Assembly (NCBI GenBank): GCA_009792885.1
Contig: WMCF01000067.1
Location: 671,108-735,107 of the forward strand
Reading direction: 5' to 3'
DNA from: Eremophila alpestris peregrina
Lineage: Eukaryota > Chordata > Aves > Passeriformes > Alaudidae
Length of the DNA: 64,000 nucleotides
This document shows positions 13,641-23,100 of the stretch, piece by piece (the stretch's first letter is position 1; each line of letters opens with the position of its first letter). The notes under the pieces were generated by a model. The model worked only from the letters and a program-made list of their open reading frames with translations, did not search any database and was not told where the DNA came from. The position numbers were made by a program, and so were the translations under genes.

Positions 13641-13655
13641 GTCTATCTTTTAACC
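13641..13655 (-). terminator. snRNA 3' box of U4 copy 2
   Basis: Minus-strand sequence GGTTAAAAGATAGAC lies 12 to 13 bases past the end of U4 copy 2. It fits the snRNA 3' box pattern GTTTN0-3AAARNNAGA well. A well-formed 3' box argues that this diverged copy is an expressed gene. Confidence 0.8.
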
Positions 13656-13667
13656 ACACAAAATCCG

Positions 13668-13808
13668 CCTCCGTAGAGGCTCTCAAAAATTGCCGAAGCC
13701 GACTATATTTCAAGTCGTCATGGCGGGGTATTGGGAAAAGTTTTCAATTAGCAATAATCGCGCCTCGGAATACCCTCATCGGCTACGATACTGCCACTGC
13801 GCAAGGCT
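13668..13808 (-). ncRNA. RNU4: U4 spliceosomal snRNA variant, copy 2
   Basis: A second 141-nt U4 gene on the same strand, exactly 770 bases to the right and with no indel relative to copy 1. It differs at nine positions (RNA numbering 4, 29, 36, 39, 112, 114, 127, 130, 141). The U6-pairing stem I strand and the segment through the internal AC-TTTTCCCAATACC region are identical, as is the Sm site. Positions 130 and 141 change together from U-A to C-G and keep the 3' stem paired. The RNA has a good 3' box and an upstream SPH-like site. I infer a functional variant, probably the counterpart of the chicken U4X gene that I remember being linked to U4B. A pseudogene is unlikely given the restrained, paired changes. 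Confidence 0.93.
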
Positions 13809-13994
13809 GACCTCGTCATCTGCCCTCCCGGCCCCGGGGTCGCCGTGTCCTCTCACAGGTCAGAGCGGGTCGGGCCGGCCCCGCCGCTCCCCGCCCGCGG
13901 CCCCTGCCCGCAGCCCGCACCGAGCTCCGGCGGCCGGGGATGGACCGGGAGGCGGCGGCGGGATGGACCCGGGGCCGGTGGCACCGCCGGGACC

Positions 13995-14026
13995 CGCGGA
14001 GGTTGCCGGGAGGGCGCTATGGTAAT
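13995..14026 (-). promoter_or_regulatory. Distal enhancer of U4 copy 2: SPH-like and weak octamer
   Basis: An SPH/Staf-like site at 13995-14012 (minus strand CTCCCGGCAACCTCCGCG, two mismatches to the remembered consensus) lies beside an octamer-like ATTACCAT at 14019-14026 (six of eight bases of ATTTGCAT). The distance to the gene, about 190-220 bp, matches copy 1. The octamer is weaker than that of copy 1 and no CRE is seen. Confidence 0.6.
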
Positions 14027-14099
14027 GAGCGCCGGGGAAGGCGCTGCTCCAGCCGGGGGCATCGGCCAATAATCGCCGTTTTCCATCCCGGGACAGACC

Positions 14100-15105
14100 G
14101 GGGGCGGGGGGTAACACTCTCGAGGAGCGCCAGGGAGAAACGGCGTCTGCTGGATGCCACCAAAGCAAAGCCATCACTCAACAGTTTAAAAGACGTTTAA
14201 ACTCCTAAAGTATAAATCACTGAAATCGTTTAGACTCACGACGCTGCCAAAAAGAGGGTTGCACTCCACGCCTAAGCCCGGGGCAGAGGGACAGGCAGGG
14301 TGGCACCGCACACGGAGCGAGCAGGATGCGCTTCTTCCTTGTGATCACAAAATTACACACTGCTACACAGACGCTCGGGCTCACCTGGTCTTTGAAATAA
14401 CTGTAAGAGAAAAAAAAAAAAAAGGATTAAAACTTTCTGCAGTGGTTTGAACTGTTTAGCAAGAGCTCTTTGGTGAATGCATTTGAAAAGCAGTAAAAAA
14501 CTTTAGAAAGAGCCCACTGTTTGTAGGCAAGACTGCTGGGCATCCAGTGCACCAGGCTGCTACCATGCTGCAGTCTGGCCTCCCTCATATTATTTGTTCC
14601 TCAGAAAAATAAATATTTGTTCCTCAGAAAAATAAGTCTCATTTGACGAAAAACAAAACAGAACAAACAAACGCAAGCTCCTTATTGCCAGGGAAACTGT
14701 ACAAATTATCAGGTGATTATTGAGACTGAAACCTGCACCAAGCAGAGAGGCATGATGGGCTCCTGCCAGGGTGCACAGAGCTGGCAGCAGACAGGTCGGC
14801 ACCAATTCCTAATTCCCGAGCTAGAAGAGATGTCTTTAGCAGCCCCCAGTGGATTTTTCTTCCATTTTTTATTTAGTCACATTTTAAACCTAAAAGATGC
14901 TAGTATCAGTTAAAAGAAAACGCATCTTTTATAAGGACAAGCATCTATAATGCATTTTACCAAAGCTATCACATGCATTTGTACCAAACGAACTCGGATT
15001 TGAACCATACGCGTTTCTTTGAGGGCTGCTATGGAGCTGTCAGCATTTTCAAATCGTCTCAGGTGTTAGGATGCTGGGAACACCTTTCCCTCCCCGCCTG
15101 CCCCT
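14100..15105. other. Intergenic, U4 cluster to SIRT4 promoter
   Basis: CpG density falls off after about 14.15 kb. A short A-run lies near 14410-14422 and a direct repeat of about 20 bases (ATTTGTTCCTCAGAAAAATA) occurs twice near 14592-14632. No gene seen. Confidence 0.6.
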
Positions 15106-15108
15106 GTG

Positions 15109-15184
15109 ACGCATGGGAGTTGTAGTCTTTGTGCTCAGGATGGTTGGGTTTTTTTTTCCTGAACTACATTTCCCAGAGGCTCCC
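15109..15184. promoter_or_regulatory. SIRT4: SIRT4 promoter with two ZNF143/Staf motifs
   Basis: Two motifs of the ACTACAANTCCCA type face each other. At 15111-15126 the minus strand reads ACTACAACTCCCATGC, and at 15163-15180 the plus strand reads ACTACATTTCCCAGAGGC. Such sites mark many TATA-less vertebrate promoters, including bidirectional ones. They lie just upstream of the proposed first exon of SIRT4. No divergent minus-strand transcript could be identified. Confidence 0.7.
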
Positions 15185-15243
15185 CTTCCGGCAGGCCGGC
15201 CCTGTCCTTCCGCGGCCGGGCTCCTTCCCCAGCACCATGAGAG
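15185..15243 (+). other. SIRT4: SIRT4 exon 1 (5'UTR)
   Basis: A short GC-rich segment after the promoter motifs ends at AGAG followed by the consensus donor GTGAGTG at 15244. SIRT4 in human also has a noncoding first exon. The 5' end is a guess. An ATG in good context (GCACCATGA, 15237) sits seven bases before the donor and is out of frame with SIRT4. Confidence 0.65.
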
Positions 15244-17618
15244 GTGAGTGCTCAGCGTTATTCACCGCATCGCTCCTATTCCATTAGGCGGGTTCGGTTC
15301 GGTTCGGCTGGCACCGCGCCCCGCCGCTATCACAGCTCCAGAGACACCTGGGAGTCCCCATGGTGCGGGAGTCCCTTTGGATTTCTGGCCTGTAGCCGCT
15401 TGTAGGATCCTGTCCATCTTCTACCTTAACCTTGCCTGATCTTTTCCTGTGGAGCATCTTGAGTGTGTGCTAAAGGCAAACTCTTAGCCTCAGATCTCCG
15501 TAGGTACGTTTAAAGAGTTCCACTTGATGTAAAGTAGATTTTTTTAATCTGGGCACTTTTATTTTAAAAGCAGCTTTGTATTTGACAAGAAACATTCAGT
15601 CCTTTAACTTTTTCTCTTCCATAGTCCTTACCTGGTTCACAGCAGCTTTCAAATGTATCTGTAATTTTTGCTTTCTCTCTTGTGGGGCAACCCCTGTTAC
15701 ATTTCTATTTCATTTTGCCTCTGAACATTTCCTTCTGAGAGAACTTTTGATGATAAGGAGCAGAAATGAAGAGTTTTCATCAGCTAAAGCAATTTAATTA
15801 CCATCAAACTGGCTTAACAGCCTTTGGGGAGCATCATGCCACAAATTACTCTCAAAGCAAATTAGTTTATTGGGAGACTTTGTCCCTTCTAATTAATTCA
15901 TATGGGAAATTAAACATCTTCAGAGGGAATGCCCAACACAACTCCTGCTAAACAGCAAAACAAAGCAAAAATCATTGCAAACAGAATCACTGCTTAGATA
16001 CAAAAAGCAATCCAGACTATGGAGTCTGTCCAGTCTTCCCTGAATTTCAACTGATGGTGACAAAAAGCCTGAAGACTGAAGACTATCTGAGCCAAATCTA
16101 GTCTAGTATCAATTTAGTATCACAATTCTTGGAGCTGAACACCTAAACTGATGTATCTAAGCCCTCAGTTGCCTGCCAGTACTAGGTCTTACAGTAAATA
16201 GAGCAATATTTAAATACATCTGAAGTTTAGGTGTTCAGGAGATCATCCCCTTTTATCAGTAAATAAATGAAGTTCTTTATCTGTCTTCCACATCTTGTAC
16301 AAGCCCCCCTGCTTAGGGAGATTTAAGGAGGCAGAAATTCCAGACTGTCAATTCTCAACACTGTTGCTTTCAAAGCTGTTTTTACATTGTTTGCAAAACC
16401 ATACAGAGACCCAGAAAAAGTCGTTTTGAAACAGTGAAATGAAGAAAGAACTGCAGACTGCTGGAAAGCCCCAACAAAATCAAAGTCCACACCCATCCAC
16501 TCGAGTCTCAACAGGTCCTGCACACAATTCCAGGCTGCTTAATCAGCAAAGCCATCCCTCCTGCCTGTCCCCAGCATGTCATTCCTCCCTTAAAGCAGGG
16601 TGTCCCTCCCATTCCTACCTGCTAGGCAGTTCCTTCTGCCCCACACACTTTGGATGATCCCTTCTCTGCCAGAAAGCCCCTGTGCCTGCTGGAGAACCAA
16701 AGCAGTGCCCCTCCAGCTCCCCAATGACTCTGGGGGAGGTGGCACCCGCCAAAGAGGAGGTGCCAGAGGCATTCAGACAGTGCCCTAATCATCTTCAGTC
16801 CCATTTCAAGGCCTGTTCTGCACCAGGCTTTTGTAAAAAATAAACAAAAAACCGAAAACAAAAACCCAAAAAAAGCCCAACCAAAACACACTGCACAGGA
16901 GTAGCTCCAGTCAAGGCCTTATCAGGAAAAAAAACCCACAACATTTCAAGGCTGTTTTTCTCTCCCTTCCTACAACATGTGTAAAGGATGGGGTAAATAT
17001 AAAAGACTGATTTGGAGCAGGCAGAATGTTACAAATGCAGAACAAGGGTCTCTTTTGGGGAGGAACCAGCCAGTGCCTCTGGGGTGAGGTGCTTGGCCTT
17101 CCTGCCATTTCCTCTTTGGCCTGCTGCACATTTCTAGGAAAGACTTTGCATGCACAGGTCTTTCTGGGCTCTTTACAAGTGCTCTTAGGCATCCAGCCTT
17201 CACACCAGGGTAGAACAGCAGGAACCCTGCAAGTCAGTGTTGTTAACTTTGTGCTCAATGTTCCCTTCTTCCACATACTGTCCTTGGAGGGTGGGCTTTA
17301 GTTAATGTTTCCAAAACTATTTGTTTCTTTACTGAAAAGAGAGCAAAGAATACTTAACAGCATAATTTTCCAGAGAATCACAAGCAAATGGCATTAAGAA
17401 CATGCTTTTTGCTTTCTTTTACCTGCCATGTGTTCTGTTCTTGCCTTCTAGCTGAACATGTTGTCTGCCAGGAAGTGGTCTGGAGTTTTCAGAGCCGTCA
17501 GACCGCACCATTTCAGATCCCATTCTGTATCCAGAGCCTCTCCAAACCTGACTTTCGTGCCAGCCTGTCTTCCCCCAGATCCCATGGAGGTGGAGGAGCT
17601 GCAGCAGTTTGTTTCTAA
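15237..17618 (+). other. Overlapping upstream ORF on SIRT4 mRNA (candidate)
   Basis: If exon 1 (ending 15243) is joined to the acceptor at 17452, the ATG at 15237 opens a 57-codon frame that crosses the junction, runs past the SIRT4 start codon at 17458 in another frame, and stops at 17618. The peptide resembles no family I know. Its likely meaning is translational control of SIRT4, but this depends on the inferred first exon. Confidence 0.4.
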
Positions 17619-17957
17619 CTCCAAGAGGCTGTTTGTAATGACTGGAGCTGGCATCTCCACGGAGTCAGGGATCCCCGATTACCGCTCCGAGGGCGTTGGG
17701 CTGTATGCCAGGACGGACAGACGGCCTGTCCAGCACGCCGAGTTCATCCGCAGCGCCAGTGCCCGCCAGCGCTACTGGGCAAGGAATTTCGTGGGCTGGC
17801 CCCAGTTCTCCTCCCACCAGCCAAACAAGGCACACCTGGTCCTGAGAGACTGGGAGAAGCTGGGCAAGCTGCACTGGCTGGTGACCCAGAACGTGGATGC
17901 CCTTCACACCAAAGCCGGGAGCCAGCGCATGACGGAGCTGCACGGCTGCACACACAG
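17458..17957 (+). CDS. SIRT4: SIRT4 coding exon 1
   Basis: Encodes the presequence and the Rossmann-fold half through the catalytic LHGC. The acceptor is CTTCTAG ending at 17451 (six noncoding bases precede the ATG); the donor GTACAG starts at 17958 and splits the Arg codon. Confidence 0.95.
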
Positions 17958-20127
17958 GTACAGTGCTGGGGACTGACAGGCAGCTGCAGTGCCAGCTGCT
18001 GGGAAAGGAGGCAAAATGTCCATGCTGCATTCCTGGAGATGACAGGTACAAAGGTGGCATTGGGCTGGGGTGGAGAAGTATATCACAACCCAGTGCTGTT
18101 CACAGCTCGGTATTTAAGAAACATGACCACCACTCAATTTTTTTGGAGCATTAATTGGATCACTTTCCTTGAAACCTGCATCCATTTCCCCTTTCCTTGG
18201 TACAGCAAATGTCCTCTTAGTTAAGAGAACAAGGGGATCATGAGAATGCAAGGATTATCCACCTCAAGCAGAGTGTTTAGTGCCAGAATTGCATGGACAA
18301 GGGCCATCACAGCCTGGCTGGGATCACCCAAAATTTCTAGATGAAAAAACACAGCCTGATCTGGGAGAGAGGATGAATGGCAGGGTTGAAAGCACTTCCA
18401 ATAGAGCATTCCTACAAAGCAACAGAGTAGAAAGACATCTCCTTGAGCTGTATATTTAGTAAGTAAATGTGAAAAATCACGACAAGCCTCCTAAGGAACA
18501 AGTTAGAGTCTCCAGACCTTCAGCTGACATGAAACTCCCCATTAAGACTTTTTTTGCTCTGAATTTCAGGGTGTTCTGCTTGGCCTGTGGAGACCAAATG
18601 TTGCGTTCTGAGCTCCAGGAGCACTTTGAGGCTCTGAATCCCACTTGGAAAGCTGAAGCGTTTGGTGTGGCTCCGGATGGGGATGTGTTCCTGACGGACG
18701 AGCAGGTGCGCAGCTTCCGAGTCCCAGCCTGCCAGAAATGTGGTGGAATCCTGAAGCCTGATGTGACCTTCTTTGGAGACACAGTGAGCCAGGAGAAAGT
18801 CAGGTTTGTGCACCAACGCCTGGCAGAATCAGACTCCATGCTGGTAGCAGGATCCTCTATGCAGGTAAGTAGCTCTGCCTCCCAAATTGCGTTCCTGCTT
18901 CTCTGCTGCTCTGCCTGCAATGATCCTTGGTCCCTTGGGACTACAAATGGCTTCTGGATCAGATCAGCCTTTGCAGAGCTTCTTTGTATTTTATTTTTAC
19001 TGTGGTTGGAATCTGCCTTTATGGGTGCCCTGTTTGGGCTTCCCTGTCACTCTCTTGCCAGTCTACTTCATGCTGCTGTGCATACCTCCATTCAGACCTC
19101 TCTCTGCTGCCTCCTCCATCAGGTCACAATTGTCCATAAAGACAAGATACCTGACACAATTCATGCCTCACTTTTTTTTTTTACCTGAAATTTTAGCCTT
19201 TGGTAGCTTTTTAAGCCTCATGGCACACTGTGTAAAATACCAGGTTTTAGGACCTCTCATTGCTTATTAAATTCTCAGTAAGAGAGCTGAAATATCTCTG
19301 CTGTTTGGGGTTGTCCTTTGTATCACGATGTGTTTTCTCCACTAGCCTCTTATCTATAAGGTAAGGTAGCTAAACAACAGGGGTTTCTAAACCCATAGAA
19401 GCTTTTGTAATGGTGTTTGTATGAGATAAATTCTTCCAGGAACAAGTTGTATTACATTGAAAAAACCTTACTCTCACACCTCCCAGAAGGAGATAAAACC
19501 AAGGCTGCCTGATTGTGATTCTCTTGGCTTCAGGATACTGGATACAAATTCCTTGAGCTTGCACTTCTTAATCTTATAATCCTCTGTACAGGAATGACTG
19601 AAATGCCTTAGGTTTGTTCTTGCACTACCTAAGCTGGGCCATGCAAGAACCATCAAAGTGCAGCATTTAATAACGTGTGATAACTAATAAAAACTGCTGC
19701 AGAGATTTACTAAAAGACAAGGACATTTCCCTTCAATCTGCTCTGAAGTTCCAGTTTCTATGAAATTGCAAATCCTTCACTGACAGAGGTTAAAAGCTGT
19801 TCTGTTCTGTGCACTCCAGAACAAACACATTTCCTACCTGAGCTCAGTGCAGCTGCCTAACACAGCATGTATGTACAGCCCTTTTCCCATTGCCAACAGC
19901 AACTATTTTATTCCTTTCTGTAACTCTTCTTTTGCCTAAGGTGCCAGTAATTTTGTCTTCTGGTGCTCCTACAGGTGTACTCTGGTTACAGGTTTGCTCT
20001 TGCTGCCCGGGAGAAGAAGCTGCCAATTGCAGTCCTTAACATTGGGCCCACCAGGTTGGATCACTTTGCATCCTTAAAGCTGAATTCCCGCTGTGGGGAG
20101 CTGCTGCCTTTGATTGTTTGCACATGA
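17458..20127 (+). CDS. SIRT4: SIRT4, mitochondrial sirtuin (complete, 3 coding exons)
   Basis: Coding exons 17458-17957, 18570-18864 and 19975-20127 join to 948 nt, or 315 residues (human 314). The translation matches SIRT4 throughout, for example YARTDRRP, YWARNFVGWPQFSSHQPN and TQNVDALHTKAGS. Sirtuins use NAD+ to remove acyl groups; SIRT4 acts in the mitochondrial matrix as lipoamidase, ADP-ribosyltransferase and deacylase and restrains glutamate dehydrogenase and pyruvate dehydrogenase. Visible features: a basic, Ser-rich presequence (about 1-35), the NAD-binding GAGIS motif (63-67), QNVD (144-147), the catalytic His in LHGC (162), and zinc-binding Cys pairs at 170/173 and 221/224. The start at 17458 is six bases into its exon, with A at -3; the alternative Met43 would remove the presequence. 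All expected catalytic residues are present. Confidence 0.97.
17958..18569 (+). other. SIRT4: SIRT4 intron, 612 bp
   Basis: Bounded by GTACAG and TTTCAG. Nothing else recognised in it. Confidence 0.9.
18570..18864 (+). CDS. SIRT4: SIRT4 coding exon 2
   Basis: Begins with GGTGTTCTGC after AATTTCAG and carries both zinc Cys pairs (CLAC and CQKC) and the KPDVTFFGD segment. Ends in ATGCAG before the donor GTAAGT. Confidence 0.95.
18865..19974 (+). other. SIRT4: SIRT4 intron, 1110 bp
   Basis: Bounded by GTAAGT and CCTACAG. A T-run lies near 19171-19181. No other feature recognised. Confidence 0.9.
19975..20127 (+). CDS. SIRT4: SIRT4 coding exon 3 and stop
   Basis: Encodes VYSGYRF through the C-terminal NIGPTR and CGELLPLI segments, where the sirtuin fold closes the NAD pocket. 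The TGA is at 20125-20127. Confidence 0.95.
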   Translation: MYSGYRFALAAREKKLPIAVLNIGPTRLDHFASLKLNSRCGELLPLIVCT

Positions 20128-20158
20128 CCCAACCAGCTGAGCTTCAGTAGCTATCAGG

Positions 20159-20164
20159 ATTAAA
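20159..20164 (+). terminator. SIRT4: SIRT4 poly(A) signal
   Basis: ATTAAA lies 32 bases past the stop codon, and GT-containing sequence follows within 20-30 bases. This would give a very short 3'UTR; a longer form ending further right cannot be excluded. Confidence 0.55.
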
Positions 20165-20179
20165 GTTATTTTTACAAGG

Positions 20180-23100
20180 TGAGTACTTTCCCTGGTCAGT
20201 CACCTTTACAGGGTAAGAATATGGGCTCCTGGCAAATGCTGGGACTGAGATGTGCTGACTGACAAAATGTTCCCTCACTGCACCAAGAGGTGGCTGTCAA
20301 TTTTAATCTGTAATTGGTCTGCTCTGATGGGCCATGACACTGTTTCCCATGGTCATAAACAAAAAATATACTAAGTGCTAACACTCCCAGAAAATTGGGT
20401 AGGAGTATGCAGAGCACTCAGTAGTGTAGAATCCAATCCATTTGTTACTCTCAGGAAACTACAGGGGATCACCTGTTGTTCCAGAGAACCTGATCACAAC
20501 CATTCCCTTTGCAACTGACAGTTCAAAAGCTGTTCTCCACTGAATTGGTCCAGCTAATCCTAATCAAACACTGCTGTTGCAAATAATCAGTTCATTCGAT
20601 AAAGCAGCTTCTTTCTTCCTCTCCTGCAGGACTTATCTCAGAAAGGGGAAATCTCCAATGCAAGAGGCAGCAGTGAGATCCAGTGCAGGGCCGCTGAGGG
20701 CACCAGGAGAGGGCAGCAAGGCTCACACGTGCCAGCCTCACCAGTTCTCTCCACTGAAACCATCTCTACCCATCAGGAAACAGAATGATAATGAAAAAAA
20801 AGTACTTTCCTGCCTTACCTTGCCGTTGTAAACAGTGCCTTTTCATTGACTGGGACAGGATAATTAGATTACCAAGTCTGAGGACAAAATACCTTTCTTA
20901 TAACTGTGCCCAGAGGAGAAGGGTGGGACAGGGATTTTGACCAAGTAATTTGAGGCTGTAGCACAGGAGGGCGCTGTGGAGGATCCAGTGTCACTGCTGG
21001 GATACTGTAGAGTGTGCAGAAAGGAAAAGGGGGCAAGAGGAACTGCAGCTGTCACTTAAAAAGAAAAAAGGTTCAAAATAGAAGCTGAACAAGAACACTG
21101 CTCTTGTAACAGATTATTTGGAAGCACATATAAGGCTGACTCTTCCAGAAAGGAGGGGAAGTTAGCATTTCCCTCAACTGTCAGTTGACAAGCTAAACTG
21201 CTTCCTGTCCAACCCCTTTAAAAATCAGATATTGTTGAGATGCCAGAGGAGTTACTTTAAGCTAATCTGACCAGCACTACTTTCAGTGAGGCCACTACAT
21301 TTTCCAGAATGCATTTTTTAAAGATGTTATTTAATTAATTAATAGCTAAGGAATCAATTAAAATTGTTTAGAAGATTGAGACTATTCGCATTGTAATTTT
21401 CTCTCCCTCTGAAGATTTGTTTAAGTACATTCTCAGTAGAGTTTAGATTCATTTTTTTTCCATTGCAAAAATGCAGGTTGTAATTACTAGCAGCTGATGA
21501 ATTAAGAGAGAAATACAATTAAATCTGTACAATAGGTCTCCCTCGGGAGGTAATCTCTGTTGAAAGGTACAATTTCCACACTCCTAACAAGAGATCCATC
21601 ACTACTGGGTAGTGATTTTTTGTTGATCCTTAGGATGGTATTGTAAGCTCTATCAAACTGTTCACAGGGTAAAATACAGAACCTGGCACAAACTAGAACA
21701 CTAAAATTTTGACCTGACCTTCTTCATGAAACTGCCACTCCCTCCTTCTAGCTCTGAGGGATTTAATTGTTGGGGTTTTCCAAGTGTCCCCACCTACTCC
21801 AAGTAACATGTCCTGGACTAATTTTTTGACAAGAACTGTAACAAGCAGTTGGAAACAAGAGTCATCTGCTAAAAGGTCAAGTAGCAAAGCAAGGACAACT
21901 GACCACAGGATGCAAAGATCATTTTTGCTTTGTTGTTGATTCAAATCCATGCCAGGAGGGAGCAAATAAAGCACAGAATCTAAGGGATACATAAGGCATC
22001 CAATTTCTGCAGAAGGTAGAGGGCATTAAGATGCTTAACATATTTCAAGATTTGGCTGAATTGGGTTAGAGGAGAGACAGCTTCACTTTGAAGCCAAGCA
22101 AGAACAGTTCAGGACTCCCACCTGCATTCTGCTCTCATTGAATGGTGACTCCACTTTGCAATGACTCAGGTGTCTGCTGCTTGGCAGTGAGCAAAGCTCA
22201 AAGATATCTGTCTATCTTTAGCTGTCCTGTCCACAGTACAGCTGTCCCACCAACCAAAGCTATTGCAGAAATCATGCCTGAAGCACAGCAGCATCTCCAC
22301 ATCCACCATGTTTTCATATAGGGCTTTCCCTGTAAGAAGAGGCACTGATGACTCCTTAGCAGAGGAGCTGGGGTTGAGTTTCTCACTCTCCACATCATCA
22401 TCTCCCCCACCTTGAAACTTGCATGACATTGGTGCAAAACCAGAGGCTGCAGGTAGAGCCAGCATTTTGAGAAGGTGTGGGAGCATTGCCAAGCAGCCTG
22501 AAACAAATCTTGGAATGAGTTCTGTGACAGGTAACTAAAGCCCCCACATCTACCCCAGCTTCTCTCCAGTCTTGCAGCTGAGTCTGTGGCAGAGGAGTCA
22601 GGGTGTCTCTTCAGCATCACTCTCAGATAAGTCATGCCCCAACCCTCTGCTGATTATACTTTTAAGCCACCAGGACAATGACTTACAATAAATGAACATT
22701 ACAATACATTTCCTGTGCATGGTTTATTACTGTATGTTAATGAACATATCTACAACAACTATATGAGGCTGAGATGAAGGGGTTTTATTCTGCTTAGTTG
22801 ATCCAGCATTACTAAAATTGACTTCTTTTAGAGAAGGATCAGAGCACTTCACTTCACATGTTCCCCAGATACCATTAAGAAGTTTGCTCACAGGAGAAAT
22901 GGCTGAGAGTGCCTAAAATTCCTACACCAAAAGCCATGACATGAAATTAGCTGAATCAACAGCTTTTGCTCTTTTTTTCTTACAGCTGTTCCTCCTGAAA
23001 CTTGGATAGAGGAGCTTATAATGGATTTTTCTTCTGCTCCTCTGAAAGTGGGGTTGGAGTTACCCAAAGCAAATAAAAGTCACTTCCTATTTGGCAAATC

